The notes under the pieces were generated by a model that was not told the origin of the DNA, did not search any database, and was given only the letters and a program-made list of their open reading frames with translations. From contig JANFOG010000010.1 in NCBI GenBank assembly GCA_024336345.1, positions 682,001 to 746,000 on the forward strand: DNA of 64,000 nt, in the 5' to 3' direction. Source of the stretch: Mariannaea sp. PMI_226. Its lineage: Eukaryota > Ascomycota > Sordariomycetes > Hypocreales > Nectriaceae. The translations under genes and the position numbers were made by a program. Positions 38,299 through 48,677 of the stretch are shown piece by piece. Positions within the stretch are counted from its first letter, which is position 1, and each line of letters starts with the position of its first letter.

Positions 38299-39111
38299 AT
38301 CGCCTGCAAGATCTGTGTTTGGTGGGAGGAGAACCAGGAGAGGAAGACCGGGGGAGATGCAAACGGGGAGAATAAATAGGATTGCGCTGCGAGGCTGAAG
38401 TTTGAGTAGATAATCCGTGCTTGCTGCCTCGTAGAAAATTTTGGCGGGACTGGATCAGCGTCTTATCGATAAGGAACACCCTTGTCGAGATTGTCGAGGC
38501 CGTGCGAGATGTTGCTTGCCCATGCAGAACAGCAGACCTCAAGGACTCAGATTCGGAAGACTGTGACGCAATTTGAGTCTGCATATTTTATTTTACCAAT
38601 GCAGTCGCTTTTTATGAGGTTACCATGGTTTAGTTATAGAGTTGCTACATGATATCTAACATTTCTTATATTCAGCTGGTGCTTTTAACATGCGTCCATG
38701 CTCACTTCACACCCTGCGGTAGCCAAAGTGTCAGCCATGAGCGCACACTGTACATTTTTTCCAGGGTCTTGCTCCCCGTCCCACTCTCAAGTCTCTCACC
38801 ACGAACAATTGTCCTTGCGACTTGTGAGTACACCCAGGCTTGGATTCTGAGCTTCGACTTTGTGAGACACTAGGCGCGCTCAACTCGACTTCTAAAACAG
38901 TACTACCTTTCTATCTAATTTATCTTTCCTGGTGCCATCTAACTGTCGCAGGTCGATAGGCGCAGAAGTCTGGATATTCTTTCACACAAATTCTTTGGCG
39001 GGGTGATTTATTTGACTCCACCGTCCAAAATCCCACCGCAGTCTCTTATTGGGGTTACCACCACAACCAACGTCGTCGCCTACTTTTCTGCGACTTCTCA
39101 CCATTGACAAT
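38299..39111. promoter_or_regulatory. Divergent promoter between prp43 and the PRMT5 gene
   Basis: An 813-nt region separates the two start codons, so both promoters and leaders must lie here. It contains the 12-bp palindrome CTTATCGATAAG at 38462-38473, 164 nt from the prp43 ATG, which is two back-to-back GATAAG sites. A pyrimidine-rich stretch precedes the PRMT5 ATG (39112). Confidence 0.75.
38462..38473. promoter_or_regulatory. 12-bp palindrome of paired GATAAG sites
   Basis: CTTATCGATAAG reads the same on both strands and contains GATAAG in each orientation, matching the HGATAR core bound by fungal GATA factors. Its function is not shown by the sequence alone. Confidence 0.55.
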
Positions 39112-41679
39112 ATGGCTTCCGACGATGCAGGCTATACTGTGCCTCCAGAGTTTGTGCCCCAGCGCCCGGGTTTGAATATTGGTTACCATGATTCCACTCG
39201 CGAGGAACCTCTCACCGACTTACAGTATGGCCACTTGCTGAACCAGGGTGTAAGTCGTCAACCGAACATCATTGATTTCAACGCCAATGAAACAACAAAA
39301 ATTAACTTCGTAATAGCTGTCCTTTGCGACAACTCCTATTACTAACAGTCACTTCCGTGATCGTGTCTTCGCTTTGATCAAGAAGCACTTGGAAACACTT
39401 GCTTCGGAAGGAAACAAACCAACAACTATTTCTACGGCTGCTCGTGAGGATCCTATCCTCCCGCCTCTCACGCCCAAGGATACCAGCTTGTTCCCAAGTG
39501 CTGCAGTCAATACCTACACGGCATGCATCAGCCCTTGGATTGACCTTGGCTCAACAAACCCTACCATCGCCAATCTTTCCCGCCAGGTTCTGAATCTTGA
39601 GGTCAACTATGCCAACTTCTGCGGTGTTAGAAGTATCATCATCCCCGGACCCCTGCGTGATGCCTCTAATAGCGAGGGTAACCAGAGTCTCGCTCAGTAT
39701 TCTCGAGCCGTTGAGGAAGCCCTCACTGTCGGAAACCGATTGACTTTCCTCATTCACATTGCCATGTATCGCGAGCCCGTGCGAGAGCCTCAAGTCAACA
39801 CGCTCGCATCTCTTCAGCCTAGACAGGATCCTGAGACTGGAGGAAAGGACATCGACATATTCTCATCTTGGGACTCGTGGCACCATATCCGCACTGTCTG
39901 CAACTACAATACGAGACTCTCTGTTGGTACAGTTCCACTCCTTTTGTTCCTCGTACCGCTTTTCACTTCTGACCTGCCGTTTTCTTAGCGTTGCAACTCC
40001 CGCGGGTAATGCCTGAGAAGGAACTTCAAAACCGCTGGTTCGCAGAGCCATTGCACTTCTTGAGTATGGACCGGTCGGTCTTCCAATTGAACAAGGGCGG
40101 TTATCCAACCCTATCCAAACACCACCAGAGCCTCATCTTTACGTATAACCGTATGAAGAACCCACCCTGGATTCTCTTGTGCGACGCCGGTCCAGATGTC
40201 TCCCATGTCAGTGGAGATGTAAATTCTGGAGCTACTGCCTCTCATGATGATTTTCCCTCGCTCACTGAGGCACAAAATCAGCAGACGTCCAAGTCTCACT
40301 GGAAGAACGAACAAAACCAGTTCCTGTCTTACCTACAATGGCTTAGAGGGCAGCAGCCTCCGTTCTCAGTGCTCGAGACGCCTACCTTGACCAGCTTCCA
40401 AGATTGGCTTCAATCACCACTCCAGCCCCTGTCGGACAACCTTGAATCAGCCACATACGAAGTTTTCGAGGGTGATCCTGTCAAATATGAGCAGTACGAG
40501 ATTGCCGTGCACGAGGCCCTTTTGGAATGGAAAGAGCTCAACAAACCTACATCTAAGGAGGGAGCGGTTGTTGTCGCCGTCGCTGGCTCAGGCCGTGGCC
40601 CTCTCGTAACTCGTGCACTCAAAGCTGCAGAGAGCGCTGGGGTTACCATTGACATGTGGGCTGTGGAAAAGAACCCCAACGCATACGTCTACCTCTTACG
40701 CCAGAACGAAATGGTCTGGGGTGGCAAAGTCAAGGTGGTCAAGACGGACATGCGAGCCTGGAAGGGTCCTGTGATCTCCGAGTCGGCCGATGGTCCAGTT
40801 TACGGCAAAGTCGATATCCTCATCTCAGAGCTCCTCGGCTCTTTTGGTGATAACGAGCTATCCCCGGAGTGCCTGGACGGTATTCAACACGTTCTGTCCA
40901 AGCCCCACGGTATTTCTATCCCCAGCTCTTACACGGCCCATTTCAGCCCCATATCCACACCCAAGATTCACGCCGACATTCTCTCGCGCGTTCCTACCGA
41001 CCCTCACGCTTTCCAGACGCCATGGGTTGTTCATCTCTATGCTCTCGACTTCGTATCTCAGAAGGTGCCAAACCACCCTAGGTTCCAGGAAGCGTGGGAG
41101 TTTTCCCATCCCATCCCTGACTCTACGCTTGCGGCTGTCGAAGCTCGCCGATCTGGAGGCGTCGTGGGTGGTGGCGGTGGAAGCATGGCTGGCGCAGCCG
41201 GTGCCAATGATCACAACTCGAGATACTGCCACCTTACCTTTGTATGCCGCACGAGGGGTGTTACCCACGGCCTGGCAGGATACTTTGAATCCACCTTGTA
41301 TCAGTCACAAATTGCGGAGAACAATGGTGCTAAGGTAGAAATCAGCACGCATCCTGAGCGAATTGATCAAAAGAGCAAGGATATGATTTCATGGTTCCCC
41401 ATCTTCTTCCCCCTTAAGGTAAGTTTTGACATTCTGAGTCGCAGGTGTCTTCTTTTCCTCTCACCTCGTTCCTACCTAGTCTGACCTTGTTCTTGCTAGA
41501 AACCGCTTTACTTTCCTGCCGACACTGAGCTCGAAGTGAGCATGTGGCGACAGACTGATGATACCCGTGTTTGGTACGAATGGCTTGTCGAGGCTTGGAC
41601 CTGGGTCGGTCCATCGCAGCGGATCAAGGTCGGCTCTTCAGAGCTGTGCAGCAGCCGTGAAGTTGCTTGCTTGATGTAA
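39112..41679 (+). CDS. skb1: Type II protein arginine methyltransferase PRMT5 (Skb1/Hsl7)
   Basis: Model: exons 39112-39249, 39317-39926, 39989-41418 and 41500-41679, giving 785 aa. Junctions read NQG/LSFATTPITN, LSV/ALQLP and FPLK/KPLYFP. The N-terminal half is the TIM-barrel domain. YEVFEGDPVKYEQY includes the phenylalanine (Phe409) that in PRMT5 gives symmetric dimethylation. SAM-binding motif I is VAVAGSGRGPL (about 446-455), and the double-E loop SELLGSFGDNE carries Glu530 and Glu539. The C-terminal beta-barrel holds a glycine-rich insert (GGVVGGGGGSMAGAAG, about 633-648). PRMT5 methylates Sm proteins and histones; fission yeast Skb1 also acts in cell-size control. It is transcribed away from prp43. 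Confidence 0.97.
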
Positions 41680-43078
41680 GCATGTTGTGTCGTCAGACTA
41701 GATTGATAGAGATGAACACACTTTCGTGTAGCCTGTGTTGAATTTGGAGAGGGCGATACCCTCACTTATTTCGATACAGAGGAGGCAGGGAAAAGTTTTG
41801 TTTGGAAATAGAGACTCTGTCTCGCTATCCAAGCAGTATTTGGTGTTGGTTTATGTTCATGCTGCTCGGGACGGAGGGCATTGCCAGTTTTTCTGAGTTC
41901 AACACTTCGCCTACTGGTCAGGAAGACGAGTTCAACTAGGTAGTTGAAGGTCCTTGATATATGTGTGTGATTGAGCACCCTACGTGCATAGATGAGCAAA
42001 TGTCAAGCTCGTCCATACAATAAAATCCACGTCTGATTGTGGCCAAATCTCACTATTCTACACTCAATAGAGTTTGAATAATTCCAAGATTGCTGGGTGC
42101 AATAACTACCTTCAATGCCTTGGCGTATACTGAAAGATCATCCACGAAAGGATATATGCAATCCAGCTATGGAAGCGTTGGTGTACTACGGCTCTTGACA
42201 TATAGTCAGTTCCAAGACATCTTTAAACTAAAACAATTTCTTGAATGCCAATAAAAAACACCACGAGGAATATTCCAAACTGGAACATTGCACGAACTGT
42301 GAAGCCAGCGATATGACATTTTTGCATAGACCTCTTCTTCAATAATTCGATGTCGTTCACAGGGCGATGAAAATCAATTTGATTGAGCTGTACCTCTCAG
42401 AGATCCTACGAAATCGTATTCACCACGAGTATTTCACCTTGCTCACAATACACCGTACGCAGTTGAAGATTGAGCATCCAACATGAATAATATTCCTAAA
42501 TGCAAATCAATTAGACACACCTGTGCCGTACTGAATTACAGCACAGCTCAGCGAAGTAAACAATGAAGCTACGCCTGCACGCGAGAAAAATAATATTCTA
42601 ATAGCTTGTGTAAGAAGGATAGAGAATTTAGACATTTTTTTTTTTCTTCAAGGCAGGCCCTTGTGATGAGCCAAAGCGCTTTAAGCCGCTTCCTGTTTCT
42701 CCCGTTCGAAATTTCTCGGCGCACAGAAAATGGAGGCTTGTGGCTTGGCGGGCTGCCCTATGTGGTTGTGTGCAACTACGCTACTGTACTTCGAAGCAAT
42801 GGTGGCCAAGCGTTTTTTTTTAACCGTCTGGAAATTCTTTTGTTTCTACTGGCAGTTCTGATTGAATGTGTGACTCTTCAGGTTTGTGGCTGATCATCGG
42901 ACGGGTAATATAAAGGACTGAGCTGTTCATTCTGTCCAACCTCTTAAGGTCATCAATTCTCCTACTCCGACATTTCACACTTCGGGCATTAACCCACCTA
43001 TTAACCCACCTCACCCTCCCGTCCGCACATACGCCCAACCCGTCTTCATTTCCATCCCTATTAACATCACCGTTACCA
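41680..43078. other. 1.4-kb intergenic region
   Basis: Contains the 3' side of the PRMT5 gene and the promoter of the hydrolase gene. It is AT-rich around 42000-42600, with only spurious short frames. Proline-type CCACCTATTAACCCACCT repeats lie in the leader just before 43079. Confidence 0.5.
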
Positions 43079-44118
43079 ATGTTCAACAACTTCCACTTCA
43101 CGTACCAATGGCTCTCCTTTACTCGGCCATCGGGCCCTCTTTCACCGGTTCCTGAGGGCCTCGAGCGTCATTGGGTCGACACAGTCAATGGCACATTAGA
43201 GATACTCTTTGCCAAGCCTGCGACCGTTCCAACAGGTCCACCAGTATTTTTCTGTCACGGTGGTATGGGCAGCGCCTGGGTCTGGACGGAGTATATGCAA
43301 TACCTCGCCGCTCGTGGCGTCCCCTGCTACGCCATCTCCCTACGCGGCCACGGCGACTCATGGCATCCGTCATACCTACGCATGGTGTTTGGTACAACAC
43401 GGCGCATGCTCAGCGATGACCTTGTTGCAGGCATACAGTGGGTGCAAGTCAGGGAGAACAGCCAAGTCGTGCTTGTTGGCCATTCCAGCGGCGGTGGACT
43501 AAGCCAGGGCATCTTATCTGAGGGCAGAGTTGACGTCAAGGCACTGGCACTGTTGGGTGCAGTGCCTGCCTATGGGTCGTAAGTACTTACTATGGCATTG
43601 CATTGCTACTGGAAGGTCTGCATGCTAACATTGACCATGACAGGATGGGAGTCTACATGAACTGGTCCAGGCTTGACCCTTGGTTCATGGTCCGCTTGAT
43701 GCTCCATGCCTTTCACCCCAACTCACCACTATCACATCCCATCTTAACTCATCGCGCCTTCTTCGGTGATCGCTTCCCCATGTCGGCTGTGATGCCTTTC
43801 CAGCGCCGTATGAACCGGTATGAGAGCTACGGATGGCCATTCAGCATGATGCGACCGTTCGCCACGGCTAGCTCGGTCCTCAGACACATTCACAGCGAAG
43901 CATCCAGCGGGTATAAGGTTCTCGTAATGGCTGGTTCGCAGGATGCGCTCATGACACCTCAAGTAACGAGGGAGACGACTGAATTCTATCGAGCCGAGGC
44001 GGGTGCGGAGCGTGTGAGAATGGAGAGTGTCGAAGGCGCGGGACATCACTTGCAAAACGATGTGCAGTGGGAAGATGGAGCGGCCAAGTTGCTTGATTTC
44101 TACAAGGGAATCGCATAG
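43079..44118 (+). CDS. Alpha/beta hydrolase, substrate unknown
   Basis: Model: exons 43079-43578 and 43644-44118 (65-nt intron), giving 324 aa. The fold is shown by the oxyanion motif FFCHGGMGS (58-65), ISLRGHGDS, the nucleophile elbow GHSSG (Ser136), the acid in AGSQDALMT (Asp267) and the catalytic histidine in GAGHH (His301). A cap region with many aromatic and methionine residues lies between. No signal peptide or clear transmembrane segment is visible. It resembles lysophospholipase or esterase-like single-domain hydrolases of fungi; the sequence does not fix the substrate. Tandem with the aminotransferase but with its own promoter region. Confidence 0.88.
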
Positions 44119-45474
44119 TGTGGGAATGGATATGATCTGGTGTGGCGGTGCTGGAGTTTGAAAATGATGATTTGGGAGACTGCCCCCCCCCTTGGAATCG
44201 GTAAAATGCATTCTGTTTTAGGGTAGGCGGCATTGTGGGGGCGGGGGGGAAGAGGGCGGCTTACCGCTCCTTGTATAACTAGCTGTAATCTGTATGTTCG
44301 TTAATGTTACCATCCCCTATCCAATAAATTCTAAGTACTACATTTTTTTTTTTGGGTTCATCTAAACCTATGGCCCGAAAGTACGTCTGTGATAAGTTTC
44401 CCATGCCATTTCAAGCAGATGTATCGAACACCATTACGGCCTATCGTTTCGTCACACTGATTTTCTTACCTAGGTAACTCCATCTTCGGGATGACATACC
44501 GAAAAACCTCCGCAGTTTGAATTTTGGCCCCCCTCCAACATGTGGGGCCAGCGCTCTCATTCAACCAGCCGGAATCGGCCCCGCCATACGGGTAATAGAA
44601 GGCTAAGGTACAGAAGTTGATCACTCGAAGTAGTACCACACCGAACATACGAGTAAGTGTACCTCAGCAAGGCAAAGTTGCTTGAAGATTCATGACTACC
44701 TATTTACTCTTCTCAGAAACAGCCTACTAAGACGGGACAAGGAAATACAGGCAATAAAAGGAGAAGATAGTGGAGAAACTGCCCAACAACTTTTGCTGGA
44801 AGACGTGATTTGACTCGACTCGCTTGTAAAAGCCCCTCCTGTTCTCTACAGATTAGACTGCCCCCCTCCCTCAAAAAGAGGGCGAGACGCTTTTTCTTCC
44901 CACTCTCGACGACTTCGTACCAACCCCATCCTGCGCATTCAAAATCTTCGGCAGCTTTCCGAGTCTCTGTTTGATAACCCAGCACCCTAGAATCGGAAAG
45001 CCATCCGTAGCTGCTGCCTCTTTCGGAGGGCTTCCCACGGTTCGGCACAAAAGTCCGTCTTGTTTTTGCTGAAGGACTCCTCCGGTTTGCCCAGGAGTAA
45101 TAGCGGGTGTTCAAGCAAGCCTTTTCAGTGGCTTTCGAAGGTGGGAGAAGTGGCAGGAACAGTAGCCACTGCAGCGTAGCACCAAAGGAGCCACCCGCTG
45201 TGCAGGAACACCAACTGTACCTCACACACGCCTGGAGGGTGGTGTGAAGTTGACGAACGCTACCCGGATTCAGCACATCTTGCCAGGGTCGGCTATGGAG
45301 CCCCACACGCCGGACCTCTCCGCCGACAACCCCTCCTCCGTCATCACTTCGGCCGGGAGGATCTCTCTGGTTTCTGGACATTTGATGCAGACCTCTCCCG
45401 CTTTATCTTCATCTGCTGAAACCACTTCTTCCAGTTCTGTTCAACAACATCATCCATATTCAACATCTTCCGCC
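44119..45474. other. 1.4-kb intergenic region
   Basis: Holds the hydrolase 3' UTR (C run near 44183, T run near 44344) and the upstream region of the aminotransferase. A 222-codon minus-strand frame (44713-45381) has random-looking composition and no domain. The frame of the aminotransferase is open upstream to at least 45244 (see findings). Confidence 0.5.
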
Positions 45475-46773
45475 ATGTCATCTCAACCGCCACATGCAAC
45501 CCTGCTCATTCCTGGGCCCATTGAGTTTGACGATGCTGTCCTTCAGTCTATGAGCCACTACAGGTACTGCACCACTCAAAGTCATTGTCATGACTAAGGT
45601 GTCATGACACGCATAACTAACAACCCTCTTCTCTAATATAGTGAGAGCCATGTAGGCCCTGCCTTTGTCAATACCTTTGGCGAGACTCTCTCCATGGTCC
45701 GCAAGCTCTTTCAATCGACCGACCCATCTGCTCAGCCCTTCGTCATCTCCGGCTCAGGAACCCTTGGCTGGGATATCGTGTCTGCCAACCTTATCGAAGC
45801 TGGTGAGGATGCCCTCGTTCTGAGCACCGGTTACTTTGGTGATGGCTTTGCCGACTGCCTGCGAACCTACGGTGCCAATGTGACCAAGATCGACGGTGTG
45901 GTTGGTGGCCGACCTCAGCTTGACGAGGTTGAGAAGGCGCTCTCCCAGAAGAAGTACAAACTCTTGACCGTTACCCACGTCGATACCTCGACTGGTGTCT
46001 TGAGTGAGCTCAAGAACCTGGCTGCCACTGTTCGACGTGTGTCACCCGAGACTCTGGTCATTGTCGATGGTGTATGCAGTGTTGCCTGCGAGGAGATTGC
46101 TTTCGACGATTGGGGTCTTGATGGCGTTGTTACTGCCAGCCAGAAGGCCATTGGCTGCCCTGCTGGCCTGTCCATTTCTTTCTTCAGTGGCCGTGCCATC
46201 GAGGCTTTCAAGAACCGCAAGACCCCCCCTGCGTCCTACTTTGCTTCGATGAAGAACTGGACTCCTAGTACGTCATTTTGATTTGAAGTAACGAGAAAGT
46301 TGCCCCTCAGAATGCTGACTTGTGGATACGTAGTCATGCAAAACTATGAGGCCAAGAAGCCTTCATACTTTGCCACTCCTTCGCCCCAGCTCATCCACGC
46401 CCTACACACAGCCCTGACCCAGATCCTGTCGAAGCCTCTCTCCGAGCAGTTCCAGAAACACATCGACGTATCGAACAAGGTCAAGAAGGCTGTGGCAGAC
46501 CTTGGCCTGAAGGTGGTGGCGACTAAGCCTGAAGATCAGGCGCACGCGATGACGGCCATCTATCTGCCCGACAACATCCAGATTGCCGATGTTCTACCCA
46601 AGCTTGGTGCCAAGGGTGTTATTTTTGCTGGTGGCATTCACAAGGCTATTGCTACGCGGTATATTCGATTCGGTCACATGGGAGTCAGCGCGTTGGACCC
46701 CAACCGCAAGGATATTGATAAGGCTCTTGATGCTTTGAGAGAATCTCTAGCCGAAGCTGGCTACAAGGCATAG
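45475..46773 (+). CDS. agx1: Alanine-glyoxylate aminotransferase (class V, PLP-dependent)
   Basis: Model: exons 45475-45563, 45642-46267 and 46334-46773, giving 384 aa, close to yeast Agx1 (385). Junctions read SHY/SESHVGPAF and NWTP/IMQNYEAKK. It begins MSSQPPHATLLIPGPIEF, the family's LxPGP motif. The substrate/cofactor loop SGSGTLGWD (66-74), VDGVCSVACEE and the PLP lysine in ASQKAIG (Lys198) are present; the C-terminal domain includes ITRYIRFGHMG-type sequence. The reaction converts alanine and glyoxylate to pyruvate and glycine. The C-terminus (AGYKA) is not a peroxisomal targeting signal, so a cytosolic or mitochondrial location is likelier. An in-frame upstream extension could supply an alternative N-terminus. 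Confidence 0.95.
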
Positions 46774-48677
46774 ACTATTGGTTGATGTCGACGTCAAACG
46801 TGAAGTGAAGAACAAAGAAAAAGAAAGACACAAGATCATGTTGCAAAGCTTGCCCGATAGAGACAGCCATTGGGGAAGGAGTAAATATGCAATGTAGAAT
46901 AATACAAACTCGGAAAGATATGATTTAAATGAATTTAATGTCAAAGAAATTTGAGTGATTTTAGAACCAGAGGATGGATGACGATGATTCGTAGAGTTGG
47001 GCGCGCGCGCGCTAAGTTACTGCGGCGCAGGTGATGGTGTGGTGTGATATCTACAGTATCTATTATGTGATAGGCAAAGGAGTCATGAGAGCAATGTGAG
47101 ACAGGCCAGATAATGATGGATGGACGTTTTCAGCCTAACTACTGTTGTTAGATCGAAAAGAGCAGATTATAAAGCAACTTCTCGAATAATGACCATCTTG
47201 TCCGGGCGAGCAATGCCTGGCTTTCCTGGCCAGAACTGAAATATGAGCTCCGAGCTGTTTGAGCTGCGATCGATCGGGTGGAGAAGAGGTGGGCGGGAGC
47301 AGGGTGTGGGAGGGAGGAGGGGGGGGGGCTCTGCTCCGGGCCAACGCACTACGTAAACACGCAACACCTCATCCATCATAACTCAAGGCACCAACAGCAA
47401 CACAGACCCGGACGGGGTTGCATTTTGCTGTGCTGTTCTGTGCTGTTCTGTGTTGTACTGTGCTGTTTTCCGAATCCCTTGGTACTCCTGCCGACATGCC
47501 ATTTAACTATCTGATATTGAGGAGACACGATCATCGGGTACGATGTACAGAGCAAACGTTTTGCTTGAGAAGAAGCATGAAGGAGTGACTTGGATTTGGA
47601 CTTAGGTGCTTGGGTTGATCATGCCCACCTTCCCACCGTAGGTACCTAACTAACTAGTTCGTTATGCTGTGGTCTATCTAAATTTTTTTTACCTACTGCC
47701 CCTCTTTTGCTGGAACCCCTCTCGAGCTGACAAAATATCTCCGCCCACCCACCCACCTCAGTAACCACTACGTCGGTGGGTAGGTAGGTAGGTAGGTGCT
47801 ATGCCATCCCGTTGTCAGCTGTTGACTAGCTAGTTCTTCTGGAGCAAGCCTCAAAAAAATTAAGCCATGGATCAATGTGATGGTTGTTGTTTGTGTTTGT
47901 TTGCATACATAATGCTCCCTACCTGAAACACCTTTTCAGAAAGCCGTTGTAGAGTCCCATTCTGTATCAGTCGCTAATTCATCTGGAGACTTGCAAACCA
48001 TGTAGAAGCCGGATTCATACTTCCCATCCATACTTGTCTACCTAAAACCTACATACGTCTAGGTACCTATTGAAGCTGCTCTATTCGACATCCCTCCCCT
48101 AGGTACACTCACTGCAATACTTTCCTACGTAGAGAAGTAGGTATCTTGCTTGACCTTTCTCCCCTCCCCCTCCCCTCCCCTTCCAACCACCAGCGCACCA
48201 CTAGGCTGGGTGGCTACCTCCACCTCAGGCCGCTAAGACCATAGCACGGAGTACCTGGATCACCTTGTACACAAGGCACAGCCTGAGGTACCTCTTTCAC
48301 GGAGCTCTCCTAATCCAAACCTCTGCCATTTCCTGTCCTTCTCTCACCTGCCTCACCTCACCGACGTCAACTTTTCCTCTCTTCCTCACTTCCCCTCCCT
48401 CCGCTCACAGGTCGCGTGTTCCGCCTTTTTTCCTCGGTTTAGATTCCGGCCTTCTCAGTCTTCATTCCATCCCCCCTTCCCCTCAGCGAGAATTTTGTGC
48501 GCGTTTCCTTGACCTCGGCTCTTGGCTCTGATTTCTTCCCTGCTGGGCTGGGGCTCTTTTTCCAATACGTCTGCTCCCCCGCCTTGCCCGTCACCACCAA
48601 CAGCCACAACCCGCCGCACCGTCGCCCGCCGCCCGCAATCTCACGAAACCGCTCCCCGGTGAGCCCAGTCGCCCAGC
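46774..48677. other. 1.9-kb intergenic region upstream of exportin-1
   Basis: Contains a GCGCGCGC run near 47001, a TGCTGT-type run at 47426-47467, GGTAGGTAGGTAGGT near 47779-47797 and many TACCTA words. The last 500 nt are strongly pyrimidine-rich on the plus strand, as expected of the leader of a highly expressed gene. No coding frame is supported. Confidence 0.5.

Noticed and set aside
44713..45381. 222-codon minus-strand open frame upstream of the aminotransferase
   Set aside because: Composition is random-looking, there is no domain, and it overlaps the likely promoter and leader of the plus-strand gene.
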